Source of the DNA: Acinetobacter harbinensis | GTDB taxonomy: Bacteria > Pseudomonadota > Gammaproteobacteria > Pseudomonadales > Moraxellaceae | Direction of reading: 5' to 3' | DNA: 42,861 nt | NCBI RefSeq assembly: GCF_000816495.1 | Contig: NZ_JXBK01000001.1 | Location: forward strand, 2,073,046 to 2,115,906 | Shown: positions 1-6,446 of the stretch, in pieces | Layout: each line of letters begins with the position of its first letter | Position numbering within the stretch: the first letter of the stretch is position 1 | The notes under the pieces: generated by a model | What the model was told of the DNA's origin: nothing | The model's input: only the letters and a program-made list of their open reading frames with translations | Database searches by the model: none | Made by a program: the position numbers and the translations under genes

Positions 1-171
1 TTATTATTGTGTTTAGTGATGTTTAATTTGAGTTACTATTTGTGTGATAGATTAAGAGAAAATGCAATATATATCATTAATTTAAAGTAGAAAATGACCC
101 AGTTCTCTTTTTTAATTGCTTAACTCCACCAGTTTAAAAGTATCGAATTCGATCCAATTAAAGAGCGCTTA

Positions 172-195
172 CCAAAAAGAGTGCCTAAGCACTCT
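172..195 (-). terminator. Rho-independent terminator of the small lipoprotein gene
   Basis: A 7-bp perfect stem (AGAGTGC/GCACTCT, arms at 178-184 and 189-195) closes a 4-nt loop. On the minus strand it is followed by a TTTTT run. It lies 20 bp downstream of the lipoprotein stop codon, so it most likely ends that transcript. Confidence 0.7.
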
Positions 196-215
196 GTATC
201 ATTAAAAAATTTAAG

Positions 216-341
216 TTATTTATCTTTATCCATTGAATGAGGTGATGTTGAGCCATCCTGCTTGTTTGTATCTGTATCTCTTTTCTGACAAGCAGTTAAA
301 CCAACCATTACAACCAAACTCAAAATCGCAAATATTTTCAT
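216..341 (-). CDS. Small lipoprotein, 41 aa
   Basis: A 41-residue frame begins with Met-Lys, runs through a hydrophobic stretch (IFAILSLVVMVGL) and reaches a lipobox LTAC with Cys at residue 18. The remaining 23 residues are very polar (KRDTDTNKQDG and so on). This is the standard layout of a tiny lipoprotein cleaved by signal peptidase II and anchored by its acylated cysteine. Nothing in the mature part suggests a function. A clear terminator follows at 172-195, supporting a real single-gene transcript, but I see no strong Shine-Dalgarno sequence before the ATG. Its place in the presumed prophage/accessory end suggests a cargo or moron gene. It resembles the many short lipoproteins of Acinetobacter that often escape annotation. 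Confidence 0.6.
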   Translation of the reverse strand: MKIFAILSLVVMVGLTACQKRDTDTNKQDGSTSPHSMDKDK

Positions 342-410
342 GATGCGTCTACACTGGCTAAAAATTAAACTTATCAAAATATAGTTATTTCAATGTTTGT
401 TTTATGAAAC

Positions 411-440
411 AAAAAAGCCCACCTTTCGATGAGCTTAATT
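411..440 (-). terminator. Terminator with GAAA tetraloop (copy 1)
   Basis: On the minus strand, AAGCTCATC-GAAA-GGTGGGCTT forms a 9-bp stem (two G-U pairs) capped by a GNRA tetraloop and followed by TTTTTT. It sits just below the stop of the 65-aa gene. A near-identical copy lies at 1264-1293. Confidence 0.75.
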
Positions 441-462
441 TTATGTGTGCTTATTCGATAGG

Positions 463-660
463 TTACTTATTCGCATAAAGAACCACAGGGTTAAGAATTG
501 CTAAATTATTTTCCACTTCATTGCCTGCAGCTATGCTGATAACTTTACTCTCATCGATTACACCATTAGTGCATATATCCTCAGCATTGACTAGCATTGT
601 CTTGTCACCGACATCAGTCTTGTAAGCAATTTTTAGCTTAAGTTCATTCTCAATATTCAT
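463..660 (-). CDS. Hypothetical protein, 65 aa
   Basis: A small acidic, soluble protein of 65 residues with no signal peptide, membrane segment or motif that I recognise. The start is supported by a good ribosome binding site (AGGGGAT, about 7 nt before the ATG) and by a plausible promoter at 681-710 (-35 TTACAA, 18-bp spacer, -10 TATATT). A strong tetraloop terminator follows the stop, so this is a complete monocistronic unit. It belongs to the accessory stretch at the end of the presumed prophage. The function is unknown; superinfection or host-benefit cargo is possible but is only a guess from position. Confidence 0.6.
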   Translation of the reverse strand: MNIENELKLKIAYKTDVGDKTMLVNAEDICTNGVIDESKVISIAAGNEVENNLAILNPVVLYANK

Positions 661-680
661 TTTTGTTATCCCCTATTGTT

Positions 681-710
681 AATATAAGAAATCACAATAA
701 CACATTGTAA
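681..710 (-). promoter_or_regulatory. Probable sigma-70 promoter of the 65-aa gene
   Basis: Reading the minus strand, TTACAA (705-710) and TATATT (681-686) are 18 bp apart. The predicted start lies about 15 nt before the GGGGAT ribosome binding site of the 65-aa gene. Confidence 0.4.
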
Positions 711-747
711 TAAAAGTGAAAATGATGTGGTGATCAGCCACATCATT
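700..747 (-). terminator. Strong terminator hairpin, 10-bp stem
   Basis: AATGATGTGG (721-730) pairs perfectly with CCACATCATT (738-747) around a 7-nt loop. Reading the minus strand the stem is followed by TTTTCACTTTTATT, so it would terminate a minus-strand transcript coming from 748 upward. No protein gene lies directly upstream, which points to an RNA or a decayed gene there. Confidence 0.6.
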
Positions 748-924
748 GCCTTAGATTACGATATTAATCAGCTCGGCAACTGACCTACCGCTACTCACAA
801 TCACACACACCTAACATGCACGGCCTGCTTTACTTGCTTTCAATCCTTTTGGGTCGGGGTGCCAAACCCTATTTTGGTTTCTTTACTCAAGGCATGTTCT
901 GCAAATTGGCTTTTTGCAGGCATT
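748..924 (-). other. Gene-free stretch, GC-richer than its flanks, ending in a strong terminator
   Basis: This stretch lies between two minus-strand terminators (925-952 and 700-747) and is visibly richer in G and C than the AT-rich DNA around it. I find only short frames, the longest a 27-residue peptide from a minus-strand ATG at about 922 with no ribosome binding site. The layout fits either a small non-coding RNA read on the minus strand or the remains of a phage gene. I cannot decide between them. Confidence 0.3.
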
Positions 925-952
925 AAAAAAGCCCGATTAATGACCGAGCTTT
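925..952 (-). terminator. Terminator
   Basis: On the minus strand AAAGCTCG pairs with CGGGCTTT (one G-U pair), followed by TTTTTT. It most likely ends a transcript from the 35-aa gene at 1051-1158. Confidence 0.55.
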
Positions 953-1050
953 CGTTGTTATATCTGGGTGGCGGCACTCATCTTAAACAAAGAAGAAAGG
1001 GCTTGTAATCAAAAATATCCATCAAATATTAAGCTATTAGCTCAACACAT

Positions 1051-1158
1051 TTACACAGGATTTATTATGTAAAAGTAAACCGACAACACTAACAATAAAG
1101 CAATAGCCCCCACTAAATAGCTATCTATGATATTAAAACTCTTAATAAACTTCCACAT
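1051..1158 (-). CDS. Possible small single-span membrane peptide, 35 aa
   Basis: This frame encodes 35 residues: a short basic N-terminus (MWKFIKSF), then about 20 hydrophobic residues (LVGAIALLLVLSVYFYII) predicted to span the membrane once. A TATAAT box lies about 12 nt upstream of the ATG, but I see no Shine-Dalgarno sequence, so translation is uncertain or leaderless-like. A terminator lies about 100 bp downstream. Small single-span peptides are common in phage and toxin-antitoxin loci, but nothing here identifies a partner. Low to moderate confidence. Confidence 0.3.
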   Translation of the reverse strand: MWKFIKSFNIIDSYLVGAIALLLVLSVYFYIINPV

Positions 1159-1263
1159 ATAAAAAACCAAATTATAACATTTGGTAAAATATACAATACA
1201 CAATCTACATATTCAATGCCGATTTAATGATCAGAAGCGCTATTTGAATAATTTTTAGACATT

Positions 1264-1293
1264 AAAAAAGCTCACCTTTCGATGAGCTTATTT
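1264..1293 (-). terminator. Terminator with GAAA tetraloop (copy 2)
   Basis: AAGCTCATC-GAAA-GGTGAGCTT on the minus strand is a perfect 9-bp stem with a GNRA tetraloop, followed by TTTTTTAAT. It is nearly identical to the copy at 411-440 and lies downstream of the HTH-like gene at 1365-1601. Confidence 0.7.
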
Positions 1294-1364
1294 ATGGAAT
1301 CCTACGGTGTAAATCATAACAACTTGCCACCATACACTAAATCTACACAAACATGGCTGCCAAG

Positions 1365-1601
1365 TCAATCACTAAAAACCTCTATTTTTCCATCAAGATA
1401 GGCCAATCCTTTATCCACCTCTGACCGCACTTTTGCCCTACTACATCCATGTGCATTCGCTATAGATTGATCCGACCAATCGTTTTCAAACTTTAAGATG
1501 AGAAACCAAGCACGTTCAGCCCGTATCGGGATATCAATCTGTTTGGGATTGAGGATTGTATTAAGGATTTTGTGAATAGCTGGAGACCGCGATGAATCCA
1601 A
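1365..1601 (-). CDS. Phage-type helix-turn-helix protein, about 78 aa
   Basis: The C-terminal half reads like a sigma-70 region 4 or antiterminator helix-turn-helix (DWSDQSIANAHGCSRAKVR followed by a basic helix), so this is probably a small DNA-binding regulator. The frame contains no ATG. The listed start is a TTG at 1599-1601 that overlaps the ATG of the divergent gene at 1592, and there is no clear ribosome binding site, so the true start is unresolved and the gene may be 5'-truncated. A tetraloop terminator follows. The divergent overlap with the phage-type operon suggests it regulates that operon, which is inference from position. Confidence 0.45.
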   Translation of the reverse strand: MDSSRSPAIHKILNTILNPKQIDIPIRAERAWFLILKFENDWSDQSIANAHGCSRAKVRSEVDKGLAYLDGKIEVFSD

Positions 1602-1936
1602 AACCTGAGTTTGTTGGAACGGTGAATCGTTTGCCGAATGCCCTATGCGCTGCTTTCATCCAGTGGCTTTTAAATGGTGGTTATGTGACCAAGTCGAAGA
1701 AGGATGGCATGCACCTGAAACGCGGTGACAAGGTGGTCATTATTTACTGCAAAAATGGCGTGGTTGAGCCGAGTTATTTAATGAATGACTGCGGTGTAGA
1801 CCGGTTCAAATTGTTCTCGAAACAGTGGCTTTTGGCGGATAAAAGATTCGTTGAAGGCTTGAGTAATTCGATGTGTGCCAAGTTTTCTGAAATTAAGGCA
1901 TTTGCAATTGATAAGCAATATTTGAAGGTGGCGTGA
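1592..1936 (+). CDS. Phage-type hypothetical protein, 114 aa
   Basis: First gene of a tightly packed plus-strand train (1592-3130). The ATG is preceded by TGGAGA at good spacing. The 114-residue protein is basic, soluble and mixed alpha/beta in character, with no motif I can name. Its stop codon overlaps the next start (TGATG), indicating translational coupling. Small proteins of this kind sit next to the integrase in many Acinetobacter prophages, but I do not know a function. It may act in phage DNA metabolism, judging only by its HNH-family neighbour. Confidence 0.6.
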   Translation: MNPKPEFVGTVNRLPNALCAAFIQWLLNGGYVTKSKKDGMHLKRGDKVVIIYCKNGVVEPSYLMNDCGVDRFKLFSKQWLLADKRFVEGLSNSMCAKFSEIKAFAIDKQYLKVA

Positions 1937-2181
1937 TGAGTACATTAAAAGATTTGAACAAGCATCTTTTTGATCAATTGGGTCGTTTAGCTAAGGCTGA
2001 CAAAGAAGGGCTTGAAACTGAGGTTAAACGCGCTCAGACAATTCAAGGCATTAGTGCTGAGATTATCAAAGCGCACGCTACTCAATTGGATGCGGTTAAG
2101 TTGGTCGCTCAATACAAGGGCTTAAACCAAGAACAACAAGCCCCGCGCATTGCGCTTGGCGATATGGATGTCGAGGTTTAA
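1936..2181 (+). CDS. Phage-type small helical protein, 81 aa
   Basis: The start is ATG at 1936, overlapping the previous stop by one base (TGATG) and preceded by AAGGTGG; a GTG one codon earlier is less likely. The protein is almost entirely predicted helix, rich in Lys, Glu, Gln and Ala (residues 1-65), with an acidic tail (GDMDVEV). I recognise it only as the type of short helical protein found in phage early operons. The next gene begins directly after its stop. The function is unknown. Confidence 0.6.
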   Translation: MSTLKDLNKHLFDQLGRLAKADKEGLETEVKRAQTIQGISAEIIKAHATQLDAVKLVAQYKGLNQEQQAPRIALGDMDVEV

Positions 2182-2763
2182 ATGAAGTTTAAATACACGC
2201 CTGAAATGGATGCTTTTTTGATTAAGCATACAACCATGCCCCGCAAGGAATTAACTGAGCTTTTTAATGCTGAGCTTGGTGTGAGCGTCAATGTGGATCA
2301 GATAAAGGCTCACTGTCTCAGAATTGGCGCTAAAACTGGCCGCACTGGTCGCTTGGAAAAAGGTCATGTTACTTGGAATAAAGGCATGAAAGGTTATAAG
2401 CCAAGCCCTGAAACCTTGTGGAAAAAAGGCAATGTTCCTCATACAGCGGCACCAGTGGGTCATGAGTACATCACGAAAGATGGCTACATCGAGTGCAAGT
2501 TTGAGGGTGAGCGTCAAATGAAGCTCAAGCATAAGTACCTATGGGAGAAAGCTAATGGCCCTATCCCTAGTGGCCATGCACTGATCTTTAAAAACGGCAT
2601 TAAAACTGATTGTCGCTTAGATAATTTGATGTTGGTAAGCCGTGCTGAATTGCTTGCAATGAACCGCAAATTTAAAGAATTGCAGCGACCTGAAACGAAA
2701 GAAACTGTTGCGCTTTTAGCAAAGCTTTATGTGCGAAGTCAGAATATTGGAAAGGTGGCGTGA
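2182..2763 (+). CDS. HNH-family endonuclease with N-terminal DNA-binding domain
   Basis: A 193-aa protein. Residues 1-55 look like a SANT/HTH-type domain (YTPEMDAFLIKHT..RKELTELFN). Residues 58-85 hold the basic GHVTWNKGMKGY segment common in phage HNH proteins. Residues about 110-160 form the nuclease module: His in KHKYLW, GPIPSGH, then FKNG..TDCRLDNL with the conserved Asn. The central HH pair of canonical HNH_3 domains (VHHKNG) is replaced by LIFKNG, a variant I know from many phage homologues, so catalysis should not be assumed. Such proteins nick or cleave DNA as free-standing homing enzymes or assist packaging. It follows the 81-aa gene with no gap and overlaps the next ATG at its stop. 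Confidence 0.75.
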   Translation: MKFKYTPEMDAFLIKHTTMPRKELTELFNAELGVSVNVDQIKAHCLRIGAKTGRTGRLEKGHVTWNKGMKGYKPSPETLWKKGNVPHTAAPVGHEYITKDGYIECKFEGERQMKLKHKYLWEKANGPIPSGHALIFKNGIKTDCRLDNLMLVSRAELLAMNRKFKELQRPETKETVALLAKLYVRSQNIGKVA

Positions 2764-2840
2764 TGGATATTAGTGAGAAGTTTTTAGAATACCTTGAGGC
2801 AAACCCAAAGGCCAGTGCAACTGTTATGGAGGGATTGTGA
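2763..2840 (+). CDS. Small peptide in the phage operon, 25 aa
   Basis: A 25-codon frame starts at an ATG overlapping the stop of the HNH gene and ends at a TGA overlapping the ATG of the next gene (2840). It therefore fits exactly into the chain of coupled overlaps. Its AAGGTGG-type ribosome binding site lies in the end of the HNH gene. The peptide is acidic and helical (MDISEKFLEYLEANPKA). It may be a real micro-protein, or mainly a translational relay that keeps ribosomes on the mRNA. Confidence 0.4.
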   Translation: MDISEKFLEYLEANPKASATVMEGL

Positions 2841-3130
2841 TGGGAGTTTTAAGATATTCATACACGGTTGAATCGGATACACCTCCAGCGCTGTATCTTG
2901 GTGATAAAATCGGTGATGCCACGATTGTTGAAATGCGGCTTGAGCCGGTTGAATTGGTATCAAACGCATGGCTTGCTGAAAGATACTCAATATCGGTTGA
3001 TTCAGTTAGAAGAAAGTGTGCGGCTATTAATCAAGGCACTACCGGAAAGGCTTTATACAATCCAAAACTTGCCGATGCTATTTTGAAGAATGAGATCAAA
3101 AGTAAGCGCGGTGCCAGAAGAAAGAATTAA
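2840..3130 (+). CDS. HTH-like phage protein, 96 aa
   Basis: The start is ATG at 2840 with a strong GGAGGG Shine-Dalgarno sequence; a GTG at 2837 is in frame but too close. Residues about 42-85 (SNAWLAERYSISVDSVRRK..NPKLADAIL) resemble a winged-helix or excisionase-type DNA-binding fold: a helix-turn-helix that recognises a site, then a short wing. The C-terminus is very basic (KSKRGARRKN). It is the last gene before the convergent integrase. A DNA-binding protein at this position could serve as recombination directionality factor or regulator, but that is inference. A terminator follows at once. Confidence 0.55.
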   Translation: MGVLRYSYTVESDTPPALYLGDKIGDATIVEMRLEPVELVSNAWLAERYSISVDSVRRKCAAINQGTTGKALYNPKLADAILKNEIKSKRGARRKN

Positions 3131-3135
3131 ACCTC

Positions 3136-3158
3136 AGCCCCTTAATTGGGGCTTTTTT
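3136..3158 (+). terminator. Terminator of the phage-type operon
   Basis: AGCCCC (3136-3141) and GGGGCT (3148-3153) form a stem around TTAATT, followed by TTTTTT. The T-run touches the stop codon of the convergent integrase gene. Confidence 0.75.
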
Positions 3159-4158
3159 ATAGCATGTCTGCAATATCATCAGCGTGCGGATTGTAATAAG
3201 TATTCAGTAGAATCTTGATAGTTCTATGCCCTGTTATTTTTGCCAATATCTCAACCGGCACTTTACGTTGATTGACGAGCCTTGTAATCGCTTCGTGTCG
3301 CGTGTCATGGAAGTGTAGATCACTCAGTCCAATCTTTGCTTTAGTGCGCTCAAACAGAAGCCTAAAAGCGTTCTCTGATTGTGGTATGAGCTTATCGCCA
3401 TCGTGCTGTATCAGTTTGAGCATTTCACGCGCCTGCGGTGTCAGTGGTACATTTCGAGCTTCGCCATTTTTTGTATCAGGCAAATGCACATACTTCTCAA
3501 ATATATCGCTCATTTTAATATTGAGCAGCTCACCTCTACGCATGGCGGTTTCAAGTGCAAATAAGAAGCCCCATGCAACATAATGATGTGGAGTGACTGG
3601 CACCTGTCCACGACTATAATTAAATGCTGCAATAATTTTATCTATTTCATCATCGGTAATTCTGCGGTCACGCGCTTTAGGCTTTTTAGGCTTTGACACA
3701 GAAAAGAATGGATTTGTGTCAAGAATGAATAATTCCTTTTGAGCATAAGAAAAAATAGCGCTATAGAGACTCATCTCCTTAAGCACAGTATTGGCATTCA
3801 CTTCTTTGCTGCGACTATTGCGCCAGTTGGTTAAGTGTTTTGGTGTGATGTCGTAAATAGATGCTTCAGCCAGTATGCCGAATTTATCATTAAAGTTTTT
3901 AAGTTGACCGTAGATCCACGGCTTAGACTTCTTGTGTCTACCTTCATCTTTATAATACTTATCGAATAATTCTCTAAATGTATATTGTGGGCGATTATCC
4001 ACAGGCACATCTTTGTTTTCTTTTTCAAGTATCTTTTGTGCTACCGCCCATTGCGTACATTCTTTTTCTGTATCGCGGGTGCAATATTCACGTTTGCCGT
4101 TCAACATGACAGAGATCGACCACGCATTGCCGCGTCGTCTTGGCTGTGGGATTTTCAT
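3157..4158 (-). CDS. int: Tyrosine-recombinase integrase
   Basis: A 333-aa phage-type tyrosine recombinase from ATG at 4158. The longer frame starts at a TTG with no support, inside the presumed arm-site repeats. It has an N-terminal arm/core-binding region (about 1-165) and a C-terminal catalytic domain. The catalytic set is visible: Arg in TAMRRGELL, HxxR in HDTRHE, His in ITGHRT, and the nucleophile Tyr in LNTYYN near the C-terminus. The enzyme would join the element to the host at an attachment site. Only about 165 bp separate its start from tRNA-Val(GAC), read on the same strand, which makes the tRNA 3' end the likely attB core. No strong ribosome binding site is visible, so expression may be low. 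Confidence 0.92.
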   Translation of the reverse strand: MKIPQPRRRGNAWSISVMLNGKREYCTRDTEKECTQWAVAQKILEKENKDVPVDNRPQYTFRELFDKYYKDEGRHKKSKPWIYGQLKNFNDKFGILAEASIYDITPKHLTNWRNSRSKEVNANTVLKEMSLYSAIFSYAQKELFILDTNPFFSVSKPKKPKARDRRITDDEIDKIIAAFNYSRGQVPVTPHHYVAWGFLFALETAMRRGELLNIKMSDIFEKYVHLPDTKNGEARNVPLTPQAREMLKLIQHDGDKLIPQSENAFRLLFERTKAKIGLSDLHFHDTRHEAITRLVNQRKVPVEILAKITGHRTIKILLNTYYNPHADDIADML

Positions 4159-4181
4159 ATAAGTAGACGAGTTTAGATTCC

Positions 4182-4262
4182 TGACACAATCTTGACACAA
4201 ACCGCCCCAAAAGTTGCTGCATATTCTTAATTTTTTGCAGCAAATGCAGCAAATGCAGCAAT
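4182..4262 (-). repeat. Repeat cluster between integrase and tRNA (candidate arm-type sites)
   Basis: Three tandem copies of the 9-mer TGCAGCAAA (4236-4262, the last ending in T) are accompanied by an inverted copy, TTGCTGCA, at 4214-4221. Next to them TGACACAA occurs twice at an 11-bp period (4182-4189 and 4193-4200). Position between int and the tRNA suggests binding sites for the integrase arm domain or an excisionase. Confidence 0.5.
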
Positions 4263-4271
4263 TACAGGCAT

Positions 4272-4313
4272 AAAAAAAGACCTACAAGTTATTGATTCTA
4301 ACCGTAAGTCTTT
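4272..4313 (-). terminator. Terminator downstream of tRNA-Val
   Basis: On the minus strand a 10-bp stem (AAAGACTTAC with GTAGGTCTTT, one G-U pair) closes an 18-nt loop and is followed by TTTTTTT. It lies just past the tRNA CCA end, so it would terminate the tRNA transcript inside the integrated element. Confidence 0.6.
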
Positions 4314-4322
4314 GATTTAATT

Positions 4323-4399
4323 TGGTAGGTATAAGCAGACTCGAACTGCTGACCTCTACGATGTCAACGTAGCGCTCTAACCAACTGAGCTATACACCT
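4323..4399 (-). tRNA. tRNA-Val (GAC), CCA encoded
   Basis: A full cloverleaf reads on the minus strand. The 7-bp acceptor stem AGGTGTA/TATACCT contains one G-U pair, with discriminator A and an encoded CCA. The D-arm is AGCTCAGTTGGTTAGAGC. The anticodon stem CTACG/CGTAG carries loop TTGACAT, so the anticodon is GAC and the charge is valine. The T-arm contains TTCGAGT. Both promoter and terminator are visible. The 3' end faces the integrase, the usual orientation for a tRNA used as an attachment site. Confidence 0.95.
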
Positions 4400-4410
4400 A
4401 AGTGGTACGA

Positions 4411-4439
4411 ATCATATGCATTTTCATTTTTTAAGACAA
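4411..4439 (-). promoter_or_regulatory. Promoter of tRNA-Val inside the end of tgpA
   Basis: TTGTCT (4434-4439) and TATGAT (4411-4416) are separated by exactly 17 bp and read toward the tRNA, whose 5' end lies 11 bp beyond the -10 box. The -35 box overlaps the last codons of the transglutaminase gene. Confidence 0.7.
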
Positions 4440-6443
4440 GGGCTTTTTGCTATTTTTAAGTGCGTATGCACAAGTTTTAAGCATTTTCTTAAATTGTTGA
4501 ACATCTTGATCGGTATTCAGCGCTGAAAATTGCTGAATTTGATAATACTCAGCGGTCTGCTGAAAAAGAAGTCTTTGTTCTATTTCGACCTGTTGCGCTA
4601 GACGATTCATCCAAGCATAGAAAGTCTCAGCCGCTTGCTGGCGTAAATCCAGCGGTAATTTCTGAGAAAACTGTTGAATGGCACGCACATAAGCTGAAAC
4701 AGCATATCGACTACGAACATAAAGCCAAATAAAATAAAGCGCCACCAGCAATAAAACACTTATGAGTAAAACAATAACGCTGGCATAAACGGACTTTAGA
4801 CCTAATTTAGCCAACCAACTGCTTTGCTTTTCAGCATCATAGCCCACGACTTTACTTTGCCACTGATAACCAAGGTAATCACTCCAAATACGAACATTCT
4901 TAATCAGAGTAAATTGGCGATATTTCCACTTTTGTTGTTGATTGCCCAATATACTGCGATCACTGTCAATGTAATCTTGCATTCCGACATCAATACGCTG
5001 CGGCGCAACCATTGCTGTCGGATCAATACGCTGCCACTGACCATTTAACTGCACCTCGGTCCATGCATGTGCATCGAGTTGACGCACCTCCCAACTTTGT
5101 TGATCAGGTGCAAGCTGCCCACCTTGATAGCCCACCACCACACGCGCAGGAATCCCGACATAACGCATCAGCATGGCAAAACTGGAGGCATAGTGTTCAC
5201 AAAAACCCTGCCGTGATTGAAACAAAAATTCATCTATACGATTCCCACCCAACACACCGGGCGTCAAGCTATAGACAAAATTATTTTGCTGATACCAGTG
5301 CAAAACATTACGCACATATTCAGTGGGCTGCTGTGCACTTTGTGCAAATAAATCCGAAGCCAATTGCCGTGATTTTCGATCTAAGCTTATAGGATATGCA
5401 GTATTGATTTTTTCCAGCATATTCGCTTGAGATGTGGTTTGCCCAGCTATTTTTTGTACGCCCAACCAACGCAGAGCAATCGGCTGATTACGCACCATTT
5501 CCCGCATTGGAATAATACTGCCATCTTGTTTTAATTGATAATTCGGCTCAACAGGAACGGACTGCTCTAATCCCATTATCCACAGCACGCGATTGTCCGC
5601 AGCCAAGTATTGATAATCAAAACTTCGTGTAGATGTTTGAGCTAGATTATTTTTCACACTTAACTGTTGATTGATCACGCTGCTGGTCCATGTTTTGCCA
5701 TCATATTGATCTAACACCATCGCGCGCCAATACAGTTGCTCACGTGCTGGAAATTTATCAAGATTGCCTAGAATTCGAAAAGCCAAACTGGAAGATTGTG
5801 AAAGCTGTGCAATGTCGCCCGGTGACATGGTGTCGCTTAAACCGGTCACGCCTTTTTGCTCTGGAATTGGAATATGCCAAAGCGGCGGTAAGCGTGGAAA
5901 AAACACAAACAATAAAACAAAAAATGGCAAAGCCAACAGCAGAAATTTAGCAACGTGTTTGGCATCGGTTTTTAAAGCGCTACTTTGATTTTGAGCATCT
6001 TTAAATTCACTGCTCTGTAAGCGATACAGTCCAATTAAACAACTGAATAAGCACAGCAGCACCATGATTGCCATCCAGATGGATTGACTGTATAAAAATG
6101 AACTGGCACTAACAAATAAAGCAAAATTCAACAAGATAATCGTGTCGCGTTTATTTTTAGTTTCTAATGCTTTGGCAAATAAAAAAGTTGATAAAACCGC
6201 AACGCCAGCTTCAACGCCAATAAAACTGTGATAGTGAAAATAAATAACCCCTAAAGCCAAAATAGTGAAGCCAAAGGTCCATATTTTTGACAATGTTGCA
6301 GCTGATTTTTTAAAACCAAAGAATAAGCCAAGTAACATTAAAGCCAAAATAATGCTTAAGCCCAGTGGATTAAACAGTGCCTGTGCCATCAGCACCAACA
6401 ACAGCGTGATTAAAATCGAGGTTCGAACATCAGCATGAATCAT
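4431..6443 (-). CDS. tgpA: TgpA-like membrane transglutaminase (DUF3488)
   Basis: A 670-aa inner-membrane protein. About six hydrophobic helices fill residues 8-185, a large periplasmic region follows, and one more helix lies at about 551-575 before a cytoplasmic tail. The papain-like transglutaminase core carries the catalytic triad Cys415 (RQGFCEHYAS), His459 (LDAHAWTEV) and Asp474 (RIDPTA). In Pseudomonas the homologue TgpA is essential and is linked to the cell envelope; its substrate is not known to me. It is the last gene of the moxR-DUF58-tgpA operon, starting 3 nt after the DUF58 stop, so translation is probably coupled. Confidence 0.9.
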   Translation of the reverse strand: MIHADVRTSILITLLLVLMAQALFNPLGLSIILALMLLGLFFGFKKSAATLSKIWTFGFTILALGVIYFHYHSFIGVEAGVAVLSTFLFAKALETKNKRDTIILLNFALFVSASSFLYSQSIWMAIMVLLCLFSCLIGLYRLQSSEFKDAQNQSSALKTDAKHVAKFLLLALPFFVLLFVFFPRLPPLWHIPIPEQKGVTGLSDTMSPGDIAQLSQSSSLAFRILGNLDKFPAREQLYWRAMVLDQYDGKTWTSSVINQQLSVKNNLAQTSTRSFDYQYLAADNRVLWIMGLEQSVPVEPNYQLKQDGSIIPMREMVRNQPIALRWLGVQKIAGQTTSQANMLEKINTAYPISLDRKSRQLASDLFAQSAQQPTEYVRNVLHWYQQNNFVYSLTPGVLGGNRIDEFLFQSRQGFCEHYASSFAMLMRYVGIPARVVVGYQGGQLAPDQQSWEVRQLDAHAWTEVQLNGQWQRIDPTAMVAPQRIDVGMQDYIDSDRSILGNQQQKWKYRQFTLIKNVRIWSDYLGYQWQSKVVGYDAEKQSSWLAKLGLKSVYASVIVLLISVLLLVALYFIWLYVRSRYAVSAYVRAIQQFSQKLPLDLRQQAAETFYAWMNRLAQQVEIEQRLLFQQTAEYYQIQQFSALNTDQDVQQFKKMLKTCAYALKNSKKPLS

Positions 6444-6446
6444 TAT

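Noticed and set aside
142..153. Perfect palindrome ATCGAATTCGAT near the left edge
   Set aside because: Short, in AT-rich DNA, with no gene start within reach, so no role can be argued.
3272..3583. 103-aa plus-strand frame opposite the integrase
   Set aside because: Antisense shadow of the integrase; composition follows its codon structure and no ribosome binding site is present.
4236..4262. Tandem TGCAGCAAA copies considered as a CRISPR-like array
   Set aside because: Repeats are only 9 bp, directly abutting with no spacers, and no cas genes are near.
5012..5392. 126-aa plus-strand frame inside tgpA
   Set aside because: Antisense to the catalytic domain of the transglutaminase; His/Pro-rich composition typical of a shadow frame.
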